From: Pseudomonadales bacterium | GTDB taxonomy: Bacteria > Pseudomonadota > Gammaproteobacteria > Pseudomonadales > Azotimanducaceae | DNA length: 64,000 nt | Direction of reading: 5' to 3' | Assembly: GCA_019634925.1 (NCBI GenBank) | Contig: JAHCAL010000003.1 | Span: 186,001 to 250,000, forward strand | Shown here: piece by piece, positions 19,622-28,817 of the stretch | Layout of the letters: every line of letters starts with the position of its first letter | Position numbering within the stretch: the stretch's first letter is position 1 | Position numbers and translations under genes: made by a program | The notes under the pieces: generated by a model | What the model saw: the letters and a program-made list of their open reading frames with translations, nothing else | Databases searched by the model: none | What the model was told of the DNA's origin: nothing

Positions 19622-20507
19622 ACAAGCGGAATACTGCGGATACGTTGCACTGGTCGGGCGGCCGAATGTCGGCAAGTCCACGCTGCTCAATCATCTGCTG
19701 CGCCAGAAGCTCAGCATCACGTCGCGCAAGCCGCAGACGACCCGGCACGTGCTGCTCGGTGTGGACACCGAAGGCGCGTACCAGGCGATCTACGTCGATA
19801 CGCCGGGGATCCACGAGCACGCCCGTCGGCAGCTCAACCGTCAGATGGTCCGCGCGGCCACGGCCGTACTGGGCGACGTCGACCTCGTGCTGATGATCAC
19901 CGAACGGGATGCGTGGACCGAAGAAGACGAGCTGGTGCTCGGGCATCTGCGCAAGGTCGGGACGCCTTGCCTCGCCGTGATAAACAAGATCGACCAGTTG
20001 CGGCGCAAGGACGTGCTCCTGCCGGTGATCGAACGCCTGGCAGGGTTCGCGCGATTCGACGAGATCTTCCCGGTGTCGGCCCTGAAGGACGAAGGGCTCG
20101 ATCGGCTGCGGACCGCCATCTTCCGGCGCCTGCCCGAGCGGCCGCACGTTTTCCCGCCCGATCAGGTGACCGATCAGACCGAGCGGTTCCTGGCCGCGGA
20201 GATCATTCGCGAAAAACTCATGCGCCGGCTCGGCGACGAACTGCCGCATCAGCTCGCCGTCGTGATCGAGCAGTACAAGGAAGAAGGCGGACTCGTGGAC
20301 ATTGCCGCCGAGATCTACGTCGAGCGACCCGGGCAGAAACGTATCGTGATCGGCGCTTCCGGCGAGAAGCTCAAGCTCATCGGCCAGGAAGCCCGGCTCG
20401 ACATCGAAAGGTTGGTCGAGCGGAAAGTGATGCTCCGGCTCTGGGTCAAGGTGCGTCCCGGCTGGACCGACAGTCCGGCTGCGCTGCGCAGGATGGGGTA
20501 TGACTAG
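19614..20507 (+). CDS. era: GTPase Era
   Basis: Essential GTPase that binds the 3' end of 16S rRNA and acts in 30S assembly. The 297-residue product has G1 GRPNVGKST, G3 DTPG (in YVDTPGIHEH), G4 NKID, and a C-terminal KH domain with the segment QKRIVIGASGEKLKLIG. The start is TTG at 19614 (LSEQAEYCGYVALVGRPNVG), overlapping the rnc stop by 8 nt. No ATG or GTG lies between it and the G1 motif. Translational coupling from rnc is likely, as in E. coli rnc-era-recO. Confidence 0.95.
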   Translation: MSEQAEYCGYVALVGRPNVGKSTLLNHLLRQKLSITSRKPQTTRHVLLGVDTEGAYQAIYVDTPGIHEHARRQLNRQMVRAATAVLGDVDLVLMITERDAWTEEDELVLGHLRKVGTPCLAVINKIDQLRRKDVLLPVIERLAGFARFDEIFPVSALKDEGLDRLRTAIFRRLPERPHVFPPDQVTDQTERFLAAEIIREKLMRRLGDELPHQLAVVIEQYKEEGGLVDIAAEIYVERPGQKRIVIGASGEKLKLIGQEARLDIERLVERKVMLRLWVKVRPGWTDSPAALRRMGYD

Positions 20508-21195
20508 AGTGACGGGCGAGCCCGCGCTCGTGCTGCACGTCCGGCCGTATCGCGAATCGAGTGCCATCGTGAACCTGTTGACGCTGTATCACGGGCGCGT
20601 CGCGGTCGTGGCCCGGGGCACACGAACCAGGCGTGGCAATCCGCTGCAGCCGTTCAATCGCATTCGCGCCAGCTGGCAGGGCCGCGGCAGCCTCGCGACG
20701 CTGATCGGTGCAGAACCGGATGCGCACCTCTGGCTGCAGGGCGATGCACTCACCGCAGGATTCTACGTTCTGGAGCTCATCGATCGCCTGGTCGGCGAAC
20801 GGGAGAGCGTACCCCGTGTGTATGCGGGTGCGTGCTGGACGCTCGACCGGCTGCGCGACGGCCAGCCGGCACCCGAGATCGTGCTGCGGCAGTTCGAACA
20901 CCTGCTGCTCGAGGAGCTGGGTTACGGACTCGATTTTGCGAGGGATGCTACGCGCGACGAGCCGATCGACGCCGAGGCGTACTACTGGTTCGAACCCGGC
21001 ACCGGCTTCGTTCGAGCGCCCGGCGCAGCACCAAGTGCCTATCCGGGGCACGTGCTGAACGCCATCGCAGCCGCCGACTACGACAACCGGGTCGTCCGGG
21101 TTGCCGCCAAGCGCATCTCGCGCCGGGCACTCGCCGTCCTGCTCGGACCGCGGCCGCTCGCCAGCCGCAAACTGCTGCTGCGGTTGCCGGCCTGA
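20500..21195 (+). CDS. recO: DNA repair protein RecO
   Basis: Recombination mediator that works with RecR to load RecA on SSB-covered gaps. The 231-residue product starts with an OB-fold (ALVLHVRPYRESSAIVNLLTLYHGRVAVVARG, residues 9-40) and continues with the helical RecO C-terminal domain (FEHLLLEELGYGLDF). I see no zinc-binding cysteine cluster, as expected for proteobacterial RecO. The start overlaps era by 8 nt. pdxJ, which often follows recO, is replaced here by rlmD, overlapping by one base. Confidence 0.92.
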   Translation: MTRVTGEPALVLHVRPYRESSAIVNLLTLYHGRVAVVARGTRTRRGNPLQPFNRIRASWQGRGSLATLIGAEPDAHLWLQGDALTAGFYVLELIDRLVGERESVPRVYAGACWTLDRLRDGQPAPEIVLRQFEHLLLEELGYGLDFARDATRDEPIDAEAYYWFEPGTGFVRAPGAAPSAYPGHVLNAIAAADYDNRVVRVAAKRISRRALAVLLGPRPLASRKLLLRLPA

Positions 21196-22514
21196 TGGCC
21201 TCGCGCCAGCCGCGCCTGGTCGAGGTGTCCGTCGACTACCTCGCCGAAGACGGACTCGGCGCCGGCACCGTGGACGATCGCACGCTGCGTCTTCGCAACG
21301 CATTGCCGGGCGAACGGGTCGAAGCCGTGGTGCGCAAACGCCGGCACGGCACGTGGTTCGCCGAGACGATCGCGGTGCGTGAGCCTGCACCGGAGCGTGT
21401 CGTACCGCCCTGTGCAGCATTTCCCCGCTGCGGCGGCTGTGTGTTGCAGCATCAGGACTACCGGGCGCAATTGCGCCACAAGGAAGCCGGTCTCATCGCG
21501 CTTCTCCATGCACGGGGGATCACCCCGGAGTCGCTGCGGCCGCCTGTCACGGGGCCACGCCTGCACTACCGGTACAAGGCGCGCCTCGGCGTGCGCAGCG
21601 TGGACGGCGAGGTGCTGGTCGGCTTTCGCGAGGGATTCAGCAATCGGATTACCCGCACTGGCGAATGCCGGATCCTGGCGCCGGCGCTGGCCGGTGCACT
21701 CCCCGAACTTCGAGCCGCGCTCGCCGAGCTGAGTATCGCCGACCGGATCCCGCAGGTGGAACTGGCGGCCGGCGACGCAGGGGCCGCGTTCGTGATCCGC
21801 CATCTGGCGCCGCTTGCAGAGGCAGACCGCAGGGTGCTGGAAGCCTTCGGCGCGCATCCCGGGCGAATCGTGTGCCTGCAGCCCGGTGGATACGAGACCG
21901 TGCACACGCTGGCCGACGCGGGGCAATCCGCTGCAGGGCAGCCCTGGCTCATGTACACGAACCCGGATTTCGGCCTGTCGTTCCAGTTTCTGCCAACCGA
22001 CTTCACTCAGGTGAATCCGTGGATCAACCGTGAGCTCGTGCGCAGCGCGGTGCTCGGGCTCGATGTCGGACCCGGCACGCAGGCTGCGGACCTGTTTTCG
22101 GGCATCGGTAACTTCGCGCTCGCGCTCGCGCGCCGCGGTGCGGACGTGGTCGGCTACGAGAGCAGCACCGGAGCCGTCGAACGTGCACGCTGCAATGCGG
22201 TGCGGAACGGCGTGGCCGCGCGCACGTCGTTCGTGGTCGCCGACCTGCATGGGCCGGCCGCGGCTCTGTTGCCGCTGGCGCCCCTCGTGGTGCTCGATCC
22301 GCCGCGTTCCGGCGCTGGTCCGAACCTGGCAGCCTGGGCAGCCGTGCCCGCCGTCGAGCGGATCGCCTACGTTTCCTGCAGTCCGGCGAGCTTCGCGAGC
22401 GACGCCGCGGTACTGGCCCGCGCCGGATTCCGCCTTGCTGAGGTCGGAATCTTCGACATGTTTCCCCACACTGCGCATGTCGAGACCCTGGGTCTGTTCG
22501 TTCGGAGAGGTTGA
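21195..22514 (+). CDS. rlmD: 23S rRNA (uracil-1939-C5)-methyltransferase RlmD
   Basis: S-adenosylmethionine-dependent rRNA methyltransferase with a [4Fe-4S] cluster. The 439-residue product has an N-terminal TRAM domain and the cluster ligands C73, C79, C82 (PPCAAFPRCGGC) and C158 (TGECRIL), matching the C-x5-C-x2-C ... C spacing of E. coli RumA. The methyltransferase domain shows DLFSGIGNFALALA, VVLDPPRSG and the nucleophile in YVSCSPASF. The ATG at 21195 overlaps recO by one base; the frame stays open further upstream only as a shadow of recO. rlmD followed directly by relA repeats the E. coli order. Confidence 0.94.
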   Translation: MASRQPRLVEVSVDYLAEDGLGAGTVDDRTLRLRNALPGERVEAVVRKRRHGTWFAETIAVREPAPERVVPPCAAFPRCGGCVLQHQDYRAQLRHKEAGLIALLHARGITPESLRPPVTGPRLHYRYKARLGVRSVDGEVLVGFREGFSNRITRTGECRILAPALAGALPELRAALAELSIADRIPQVELAAGDAGAAFVIRHLAPLAEADRRVLEAFGAHPGRIVCLQPGGYETVHTLADAGQSAAGQPWLMYTNPDFGLSFQFLPTDFTQVNPWINRELVRSAVLGLDVGPGTQAADLFSGIGNFALALARRGADVVGYESSTGAVERARCNAVRNGVAARTSFVVADLHGPAAALLPLAPLVVLDPPRSGAGPNLAAWAAVPAVERIAYVSCSPASFASDAAVLARAGFRLAEVGIFDMFPHTAHVETLGLFVRRG

Positions 22515-24518
22515 ATGGTCAAGGTACGCTCGGATCTGGCGCGGTTGCCGGACGGCAGCATCGACCTGGACGGTTGGGTTCGCGAACTCGTCGCCGCCCA
22601 TCGCCAGCTGGAATCCGAAGCGCTGCGTGCTGCCTGCGCACTCGTCGCATCGCTCGAGCAGACGGAGGAAGCCCTGCTCGAGAGCGGGCTCGAATTCGCG
22701 GAGCTGGTGGCGAGCCTGGAGCTCGATACCGCCTCGGTCGTCTCTGGTCTCGTCTATCGCGCCGTGCGCAGCGGCGCACTGCATCGGGCCCTGGTGCGCG
22801 AACGGTTCGGGCGTGACGTCGATCACCTGCTGGAGGAAGTGTCGCGCATGGGCGCGACCAGCCTGCTCGAGATGTCGAATGCCCGGCTGCAGACCTCGGA
22901 GCGGCGCGACCAGATCGAAAACGTGCGGCGCATGCTGGTTGCCATGATCGACGATGCGCGCGTGGCGGTCCTGAAACTCGCCGAACGCATCGTGGCGCTG
23001 CGTTCGGCCAAGCGTGGCAGCGAGGCGCGCAGGCAGCGGATCGCCCGTGAAGCGCACCTGGTCTTCGCGCCACTGGCGAACCGGCTCGGCATCTGGCAGC
23101 TGAAATGGGAGCTCGAGGACCTGGCACTCCGCTACCTCGCGCCCGACATCTACATCTCCATCGCGCGCCAGCTGGACGGGCGGCGCGAAGAGCGCGAACG
23201 TCAGGTCGCGGACATCGCCGCGGAACTCGAGGGGCGCCTGCGCGGACAGGGCATCCCGGCGCTCGTGACCGGTCGTGCCAAGCACATCTACAGTATCTGG
23301 CGGAAGATGCAGTCGAAGCACATCGGCATCGACCAGGTCTACGACGTACGCGCGGTGCGGGTGCTCGTGGATGACATCGCCCAGTGCTATGCGACCCTCG
23401 GGGTGATCCACACGCAGTGGCGGCATGTCCCGAGCGAGTTCGACGACTACATCGCGGCGCCCAAGGAAAACGGCTATCGATCGATCCACACGGCGGTCCT
23501 GTGTCCTGACGGGCTCACGCTGGAAGTGCAGATCCGCACCCACGAGATGCACCGCGAAGCCGAGCTCGGCGTCTGCGCGCACTGGTCGTACAAGGACGGT
23601 CAATCCGAGGACCGGCCTTACGCCGAGAAAATGAACTGGCTGCGCCAGGTGGTCGAACGGCGTCAGGCCAACGAACAGATCAACCCGCTGGCAGCCAGTA
23701 CCGAGTTCAGCGACGAGCTGCGCCAGCTGTTCCGCAGCGAGCGGATCTTCGTCTACACACCGAAGGGTCACGTCGTCGACCTGAATGCGAATTCGACGCC
23801 GCTCGACTTCGCCTATCGTGTGCATACCGCGGTGGGGCACCGCTGCCGGGGCGCGCTGGTCGATGGGGAGCCCGTGCGGTTGAACACCGAACTGGTGACC
23901 GGACAGCGCGTGGAGATCCTGACCGGCGCGGAGCAGGCGCCCGATCGGGACTGGTTGGACCTGCACCTCGGCTACGTGCGAACCGCGCGTGCGCGCCAGA
24001 AGCTGCACGACTGGTTCCGCGGTCGTCCGGCAGACGTGAACGAGGCGGCAGGCCGCGCGCGCGTGGCCACATTGCTTGCTCGACTCGCGCTACCGGCGCC
24101 GGGTCCGCAGACGTGGTCGGCCGTGGCTGCGCGACTCGGCTTCGGATCGATCGAGGAGGTGTTTCGTGCGCTCGGAGCCGCGGATTGCCAGGTTCTCGAC
24201 GTCGTCGAACTCATCGTCGAGGAATCGGGCGCCGCGAGTCTGCGAGCCGTGGACGATGGGAGCGGGATGGGCGAGGGCCCCGTGCGCATCGAACTCGAAG
24301 CACCGGATCGTCACGGACTCTTGCGCGATATCATCGGCGTACTCGGCGATCTCGGCATACCGCTGCTCGCCAACTCGGGTCGTGTGGATGGGGAAACCGG
24401 CAGGGCCGTCATCACGCTGGAGGTACCGCGGGTGGGAGCGCGCCCGATTGCCTGTCTCGTCGACAGCCTGTGTCATATCGAGGATGTGCTGGATGCCCGG
24501 TGCGTCGTTCCTGAATAG
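22515..24518 (+). CDS. relA: GTP pyrophosphokinase RelA ((p)ppGpp synthetase I)
   Basis: Ribosome-associated synthetase of the stringent response. The 667-residue product (E. coli 744) has a degenerate hydrolase domain at residues 50-180 with no HD metal site. A synthetase domain follows with [12 protein letters not shown] and the RelA-type E308-F-D-D311 motif in [18 protein letters not shown]; SpoT-like bifunctional enzymes carry RxKD there. Then come the TGS domain ([28 protein letters not shown]) and a C-terminal ACT domain ([19 protein letters not shown]). So it should make but not degrade (p)ppGpp. The ATG directly abuts the rlmD stop, with GGAGAGG (22504-22510) upstream. Confidence 0.95.
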   Translation: MVKVRSDLARLPDGSIDLDGWVRELVAAHRQLESEALRAACALVASLEQTEEALLESGLEFAELVASLELDTASVVSGLVYRAVRSGALHRALVRERFGRDVDHLLEEVSRMGATSLLEMSNARLQTSERRDQIENVRRMLVAMIDDARVAVLKLAERIVALRSAKRGSEARRQRIAREAHLVFAPLANRLGIWQLKWELEDLALRYLAPDIYISIARQLDGRREERERQVADIAAELEGRLRGQGIPALVTGRAKHIYSIWRKMQSKHIGIDQVYDVRAVRVLVDDIAQCYATLGVIHTQWRHVPSEFDDYIAAPKENGYRSIHTAVLCPDGLTLEVQIRTHEMHREAELGVCAHWSYKDGQSEDRPYAEKMNWLRQVVERRQANEQINPLAASTEFSDELRQLFRSERIFVYTPKGHVVDLNANSTPLDFAYRVHTAVGHRCRGALVDGEPVRLNTELVTGQRVEILTGAEQAPDRDWLDLHLGYVRTARARQKLHDWFRGRPADVNEAAGRARVATLLARLALPAPGPQTWSAVAARLGFGSIEEVFRALGAADCQVLDVVELIVEESGAASLRAVDDGSGMGEGPVRIELEAPDRHGLLRDIIGVLGDLGIPLLANSGRVDGETGRAVITLEVPRVGARPIACLVDSLCHIEDVLDARCVVPE

Positions 24519-24538
24519 CAAACAGAGAGGAGAGGTTC

Positions 24539-25189
24539 ATGAGAATCATACTGCTGGGACCGCCGGGCGCCGGAAAGGGAACGCAGGCGCAGTTCGTCTG
24601 CCGGCACTTCGGCATCCCGCAGATTTCCACGGGCGACATGCTGCGCTCGGCGGTCAGCGCCGGTAGCGAGCTCGGCAAGCGCGTGAAGTCCGTCATGGAC
24701 TCCGGCGCGCTCGTCTCGGACGAGATCATCATCGAACTCGTACGCGAGCGAATCGCTCTCCCGGACTGTGCGAACGGCTTCCTGTTCGATGGCTTTCCGC
24801 GAACGATTCCGCAGGCGGAAGCGCTGGATCAGGCAGGCGTCGACATCGATCATGTCGTGGAAATCGTCGTGCCGGACGAAGAAATCGTGCGTCGCATGAG
24901 CGGTCGCCGGGTGCATCCCGCATCGGGCCGTGTCTATCACGTCACCTTCAATCCGCCGAAGATCGACGGCAAGGACGACGAGACCGGTGATCCCCTGATC
25001 CAGCGCGACGACGATCGCGAAGAGACCGTGCGTGATCGTCTCGCCGTCTATCATCGCCAGACGCATCCACTCGTCGAGTTCTACCAGGCACGTGCGCGCA
25101 ACGCTGATGTCAGTTTTGCCCGGGTCGATGGTCTGGGTGACGTGAAGCACATCCAGGAACGAATCGTCACGGCATTGCAAGAGGACTAG
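24539..25189 (+). CDS. adk: Adenylate kinase
   Basis: Interconverts ATP + AMP and 2 ADP. The 216-residue product has the P-loop GPPGAGKGT (residues 7-15), the AMP-binding STGDMLR, and the signature FLFDGFPRT. It is the long form with a LID domain ([15 protein letters not shown] to [12 protein letters not shown]) that lacks zinc-binding cysteines, as in most gammaproteobacteria. A strong AGAGAGGAGAGG sequence precedes the ATG. It lies 20 nt after relA and may be co-transcribed with it. A run of nine T follows 5 nt after the stop, but without a GC-rich stem, so I do not call it a terminator. Confidence 0.96.
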   Translation: MRIILLGPPGAGKGTQAQFVCRHFGIPQISTGDMLRSAVSAGSELGKRVKSVMDSGALVSDEIIIELVRERIALPDCANGFLFDGFPRTIPQAEALDQAGVDIDHVVEIVVPDEEIVRRMSGRRVHPASGRVYHVTFNPPKIDGKDDETGDPLIQRDDDREETVRDRLAVYHRQTHPLVEFYQARARNADVSFARVDGLGDVKHIQERIVTALQED

Positions 25190-25217
25190 TGATATTTTTT
25201 TTTCTTGTCAGTATGAT
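25189..25217 (+). promoter_or_regulatory. Candidate sigma-70 promoter for the histone-H1-like gene
   Basis: GTGATA (25189-25194) and TATGAT (25212-25217) are separated by exactly 17 bp. The spacer contains a run of nine T (25195-25203), and a GC-rich discriminator (GCGCGC) follows. Matches to consensus are 4/6 and 5/6. Transcription would begin near 25224, giving a leader of about 134 nt in which I see no other clear element. An overlapping alternative uses TTGTCA (25205-25210) as the -35 with a poor -10. Confidence 0.4.
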
Positions 25218-25357
25218 GCGCGCAGATTCGCATTGGGTGTCGGTGACTGTGCGGACGTCAAGGGCCAACAGGCATGAACACAGGTGCGGATCGGTGGCTG
25301 TGATTAGGTAGTCAACGCGGCCAAATTCGATAGCATAGAAATCCGAGGAGATTCTGT

Positions 25358-25891
25358 ATGCCGAAGGCTAAAACTGCAGCGAAGAAAGCGCCCGCCAAAA
25401 AGGCACCGGCGAAGAAACCAGCTGCGAAGAAAGCTTCAGTGAAGAAAGCGGCTGCCAAGAAGACCGCCGTCAAGAAAGCCCCAGCCAAGAAGCCTGCAGC
25501 CAAGAAGGCGGCAGTGAAGAAGGCGCCGGCGAAAAAGGCGACGGCCAAGAAGGCAGCTGTGAAGAAAGCGGCTCCGAAGAAGAAGGCAGCGGCCAAGAAG
25601 GCCCCGGCCAAGAAAAAGGCACCAGCGAAAGCGGTAGCCAAGAAGGCGACGGTCAAGAAGCCTGCCGCGAAGAAAGCGCCAGCCAAGAAGGCGGCGAAGA
25701 AAGCGCCGGCGAAGAAAGCAGCAGCCAAAAAGGCACCGGCGAAGAAAGCGCCCGCCAAGAAAGCTGCAGCCAAGAAGAAAGCCCCCGCCAGAAAAGCCGC
25801 ACCCAAGAAAGCCGCAGCGAAAAAGCCCGCGGTGAAGAAAGCTCCCGCCAAGAAATCCGCGCAGAAGAAGAGCCCCGCGAAGAGGGGTTGA
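25358..25891 (+). CDS. Lysine/alanine/proline-rich histone H1-like repeat protein
   Basis: A 177-residue, strongly basic protein made almost wholly of about 31 pentapeptide units of the form xxxKK, where x is mainly A, P, V, T or S (for example [17 protein letters not shown]). It has no acidic or aromatic residues and no leucine or isoleucine, so a folded domain is not expected. Such tails bind DNA and compact the nucleoid in bacterial H1 homologues and in the AlgP/AlgR3 C-terminus. Unlike Pseudomonas AlgP, whose repeats are KPAA tetrapeptides behind an N-terminal domain, there is no N-terminal domain here. CCGAGGAG lies upstream of the ATG. It is a single-gene unit with its own candidate promoter and a clear terminator. 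Function is inferred from composition only. Confidence 0.8.
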   Translation: MPKAKTAAKKAPAKKAPAKKPAAKKASVKKAAAKKTAVKKAPAKKPAAKKAAVKKAPAKKATAKKAAVKKAAPKKKAAAKKAPAKKKAPAKAVAKKATVKKPAAKKAPAKKAAKKAPAKKAAAKKAPAKKAPAKKAAAKKKAPARKAAPKKAAAKKPAVKKAPAKKSAQKKSPAKRG

Positions 25892-25926
25892 TGCGCGCGT
25901 CTGCCGCCCGGCAGACGTGACCTGAC

Positions 25927-25976
25927 GGGCAGCCGGAGCGCGGTGCAAGCCGCGCTGCCGAGCTGCCCTTTCTTTT
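25927..25976 (+). terminator. Rho-independent terminator after the H1-like gene
   Basis: GGGCAGC (25927-25933), CGG and AGCGCGG (25937-25943) pair with CCGCGCT (25950-25956), CCG and GCTGCCC (25962-25968), closing a 6-nt loop (TGCAAG) with two single-base bulges. TTTCTTTT (25969-25976) follows immediately. The T-tract orientation stops plus-strand transcription coming from the H1-like gene before it enters the convergent moeA. Confidence 0.88.
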
Positions 25977-26039
25977 GAGTCCGAGTGTCTGCCGCTTCGT
26001 GCCCGCTATATCGTCGGCATGCGTTGCTGCTGGCCGCGA

Positions 26040-27254
26040 TCAGAGCAGGGCGTTGAAGGGCAGCACGGTCACGCGGCTCCCGTCCGTCAGGTCGTGTGTG
26101 TCCTTCGGGATCCGGATGAGACAGTTCGCAAGGACGAAGCTGCCGATACGATTGGAACTCTGGTCTCCGACCACACTGACGACGGGATCCTCGACTCCAC
26201 CTGTCAGGTTGCCGCGCTGATACTCTTCGCGCCCCGGTCGATGGCGGATGTCGCCATGCAGGCGTGCCGGCAGCGCAAGCGGCGAGTCCGGCACGCCACC
26301 GCATAGTTTTGTGAGCGCGGGTCGTGCGAGCAGCAGGGTCGTGACCAGTGTCGATACCGGGTTACCCGGCAGGCCGAGGAAGATTGCGCGCCCGAGCCGA
26401 CCATAGGCGAGCGGTTTGCCAGGCTTGAGATTCAGCCGCCAGAGGCGTACCTGGCCGATCCGGTCGACCACCTCGCGCACATGGTCGGCATCGCCGACCG
26501 AAACGCCACCGGTCGTGACGACCGCGTCGTAGTCCCGTGCGGCCGTGGCGAGAGCGGACTCGATGTCGGCAAGCCGGTCGGGGAGTATGCCGAGGTCGAC
26601 GAGATCGATGGCGGGTGAACCAAGCAATGCATGCAATGCGTGACGGTTCGCATCGAAGATCTGTCCCGGTCCGATCGCGCCGCCGGGCTCGATCAGTTCG
26701 TCTCCGGTCGAGAAGATGGCGACACGAGCGCGCCGCCACACGCGAACCTCGGTGACCCCGCATGCGGCGAGCCACGCCTGCTCGAACGGACCGATGCAGG
26801 TGCCAGGACCGAACAGCGGCGTGTTCTGCAGCACGTCGTGACCGATCGGCCGGATATTGTCGCCGGGCTGGACTGCAACGCCGATCGAGACGACGTCGCC
26901 CTCGCGGGTGCAGTCCTCCTGGAGCACGACCGCGTCGAGCCCGTCCGGGACCGCTGCGCCGGTAAAGATCCGGATACAGGCGTCGGCCGGAATCTCGCCC
27001 GGAAACGGGTGTCCGGCGCTGCTGGCGCCGACCACGCGAAGCCGCCGCGGATTGATGCGAGCGGCGTCCGCGCTGCGCAGCGCGTAGCCGTCCATGGCCG
27101 ATGCGCGAAACGGGGGCAGGCTGATCGGCGCCGTGACTTCCGCCGCGACCACGCGACCGATTGCGCGGTCGCACGGGAGTGTTTCGGCGTCCGGCACCGG
27201 GGCGATGTCGTCGAGGATTGCGGCCAGTGCTTCGTTAAGGTCGAGCGGTTGGAT
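26040..27254 (-). CDS. moeA: Molybdopterin molybdenumtransferase MoeA
   Basis: Inserts molybdenum into adenylylated molybdopterin. About 404 residues (E. coli 411). Visible: [51 protein letters not shown] and [11 protein letters not shown]. The start is a problem. Homologues begin a few residues before [12 protein letters not shown], but no ATG, GTG or TTG exists there in frame. The ATG right after GGAGG (complement of 27261-27265) is in a different frame. In frame, ATC at 27254 lies 6 nt after GGAGG and GTT at 27257 lies 3 nt after it. A CTG well inside antisense tsaB is the only other candidate. I give the ATC position provisionally; a base-call error or rare start codon are both possible. 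Confidence 0.85.
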   Translation of the reverse strand: MQPLDLNEALAAILDDIAPVPDAETLPCDRAIGRVVAAEVTAPISLPPFRASAMDGYALRSADAARINPRRLRVVGASSAGHPFPGEIPADACIRIFTGAAVPDGLDAVVLQEDCTREGDVVSIGVAVQPGDNIRPIGHDVLQNTPLFGPGTCIGPFEQAWLAACGVTEVRVWRRARVAIFSTGDELIEPGGAIGPGQIFDANRHALHALLGSPAIDLVDLGILPDRLADIESALATAARDYDAVVTTGGVSVGDADHVREVVDRIGQVRLWRLNLKPGKPLAYGRLGRAIFLGLPGNPVSTLVTTLLLARPALTKLCGGVPDSPLALPARLHGDIRHRPGREEYQRGNLTGGVEDPVVSVVGDQSSNRIGSFVLANCLIRIPKDTHDLTDGSRVTVLPFNALL

Positions 27255-27265
27255 AACATACCTCC

Positions 27266-27985
27266 ATGACGACGCTATTGGCTCTGGAGACGACCGGTGC
27301 GCTGTGTTCGGTCGCGATCCATGCGGCAGGCGTGTGGTTCGAGGATACACAGAACGTCGCGCGCCTGCACAATCAGGTCCTGCTCGCGCAGGTGCGTGCG
27401 CTTGCTTCCCGTGCCGGAGTCGACGGGCGAGCGTTCGACCTGGTCGCATTCGGTGCCGGTCCCGGCTCGTTCACCGGTGTGCGCATCGCGGCAGCGGCTG
27501 CGCAGGCGGTGGCGCTTGCGGCCGATGCCACGGTGGTGCCGGTGTCTTCGTCCCGCGCGCTGGCCGAAACTGCGCGCACGCGGTTCGCCGCGGCTTCGGT
27601 CGCGCCCCCGGGCGTGCTCACCGTGACCCGCTCGCGGCGCGACGCGCACTACCTGAGTGCGTGGGCGTTCGCCGCGCACGCGTGTCATGCCGTGCTTGCC
27701 GACGTGCTGCACGTGGGGAGTGCTGCTCCGGACCTCGGCTCCTTTGCGGCCTGGACCGTGGTCGGCGATCGACCACCCTGGTGGTCCTCGATCGCCGGTG
27801 CAGGCGCGTTCGTGGAAGGGCTTGCGGTAACCGCCGACGTCATCGGGCGTCTGGCGCTCGCCGATCATGCCAGCGGCCGGTCGATGCCACCGGAATACGC
27901 GCTTCCGGTCTACGTTGCCGGCGACTCGCCGTGGCAACCGGCCCGCACTGGCATGCCCCGGCGCGGCGAATCCGGTGTCAGCTGA
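27266..27985 (+). CDS. tsaB: tRNA threonylcarbamoyladenosine biosynthesis protein TsaB
   Basis: Partner of TsaD in making the universal t6A modification at position 37 of ANN-decoding tRNAs. The 239-residue product starts LLALETTGALCSVAI and contains the hallmark FGAGPGSFTGVRIAAA near residue 65, with the ASKHA-type fold expected from these motifs. It lacks the metal-binding histidines of TsaD, as TsaB does. The ATG at 27266 is divergent from moeA with about 11 nt between them, so the two genes must share overlapping promoter sequence. rsmJ follows after 34 nt. Confidence 0.92.
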   Translation: MTTLLALETTGALCSVAIHAAGVWFEDTQNVARLHNQVLLAQVRALASRAGVDGRAFDLVAFGAGPGSFTGVRIAAAAAQAVALAADATVVPVSSSRALAETARTRFAAASVAPPGVLTVTRSRRDAHYLSAWAFAAHACHAVLADVLHVGSAAPDLGSFAAWTVVGDRPPWWSSIAGAGAFVEGLAVTADVIGRLALADHASGRSMPPEYALPVYVAGDSPWQPARTGMPRRGESGVS

Positions 27986-28019
27986 TGCGTGACGCCGCTT
28001 GAGCCCGACGCCGCCCGCG

Positions 28020-28817
28020 ATGGCCTGCCCGATCTACTGCGCGCCTGCCGCGTCGGACTGGCTGCGAAGCTGGCGCGGCGACCAGGGCGTTGTGATAGCC
28101 GCGGCGCCGCCCGACCTCTCCGGGGCACCGTATCTCTGGGCGGTCGACGAACACCTCGAACTCCGCTTCGGCCCCGGTCCGGACGAAGGCGCCTGGGTTC
28201 GCGCCGAAGAGGTACGGCGACGCACCGTTCAGGCAGGGGATCTGTTGCGGGCGTGCGGGTTGCGTCGCCAGGATGCCGCGGCGGAAATGCGGGTACTGGA
28301 TGCCATGGCGGGGTGGGGCGTCGACGGACTGGTCCTGGCTGCCAGCGGCGCGTGCGTGACGCTCGTCGAGCTTGATCCGTTGCTGCACGCGACCGTCGAA
28401 GACCTGATCCGGCGCATGGGCACCCGGAACGCGCGCGCCGTGTGCGGCGATGGATACGTCTCGCTCGACGGCGAACCCGGGTTCGATATCGTCTATCTCG
28501 ACCCGATGTTTCCGGAACGCAACAAGCACGCGCTGCCTGGCAAACGCATGCAGCTTACCGGGGCATTGCTCCGCGCGCGTGCGCTGTCCGGAGCCCCGGT
28601 GGACGAGGTGCCGCTCGACGCGTGGCTCGAAGCTGCCATCCGCGCCGCGCGGGCGCGCGTGGTCGTCAAGCGCCGGCTCAAGGATCCGGCCGACCGGCGC
28701 GCAGACTGGCAGATCCGCGGACGAACCGTGCGTTACGACGTTTATCGGGGCCGTAACACGGCGGAGCGCCCGGTCAGTGCTCCTGCAGCACCGCGAAGCG
28801 GAAGTCCGGCTCGATGA
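28020..28817 (+). CDS. rsmJ: 16S rRNA (guanine-1516-N2)-methyltransferase RsmJ
   Basis: S-adenosylmethionine-dependent rRNA methyltransferase. The 265-residue product has the SAM-binding segment VLDAMAGWGVDGLVLAASG, an acidic end of the next strand (LVELDPLLHATVEDLI), and the RsmJ-type catalytic block VYLDPMFPERNKHALPGKRMQL, followed by RVVVKRRLKDPA. The ATG at 28020 is used; a TTG at 27999 would add seven residues, and neither has a good ribosome-binding site. The extreme C-terminus overlaps the convergent plsB by 44 nt, and the last dozen or so residues look unrelated to the family. Confidence 0.85.
   Translation: MACPIYCAPAASDWLRSWRGDQGVVIAAAPPDLSGAPYLWAVDEHLELRFGPGPDEGAWVRAEEVRRRTVQAGDLLRACGLRRQDAAAEMRVLDAMAGWGVDGLVLAASGACVTLVELDPLLHATVEDLIRRMGTRNARAVCGDGYVSLDGEPGFDIVYLDPMFPERNKHALPGKRMQLTGALLRARALSGAPVDEVPLDAWLEAAIRAARARVVVKRRLKDPADRRADWQIRGRTVRYDVYRGRNTAERPVSAPAAPRSGSPAR

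Noticed and set aside
21078..24008. 976-codon minus-strand open frame opposite rlmD and relA
   Set aside because: Complement shadow of two strongly supported genes.
25191..25204. Run of nine T after adk as a rho-independent terminator
   Set aside because: No GC-rich stem precedes it; the sequence fits better as the spacer of a promoter.
25274..25303. Nine-codon ATG frame (MNTGADRWL) in the leader of the H1-like gene, possible leader peptide
   Set aside because: No ribosome-binding site, no regulatory codon run and no attenuator structure next to it.
25358..25891. Repeat-rich DNA that could be taken for a CRISPR array
   Set aside because: The period is 15 bp, units are degenerate, there are no spacers, and the whole stretch is one open frame with a ribosome-binding site.
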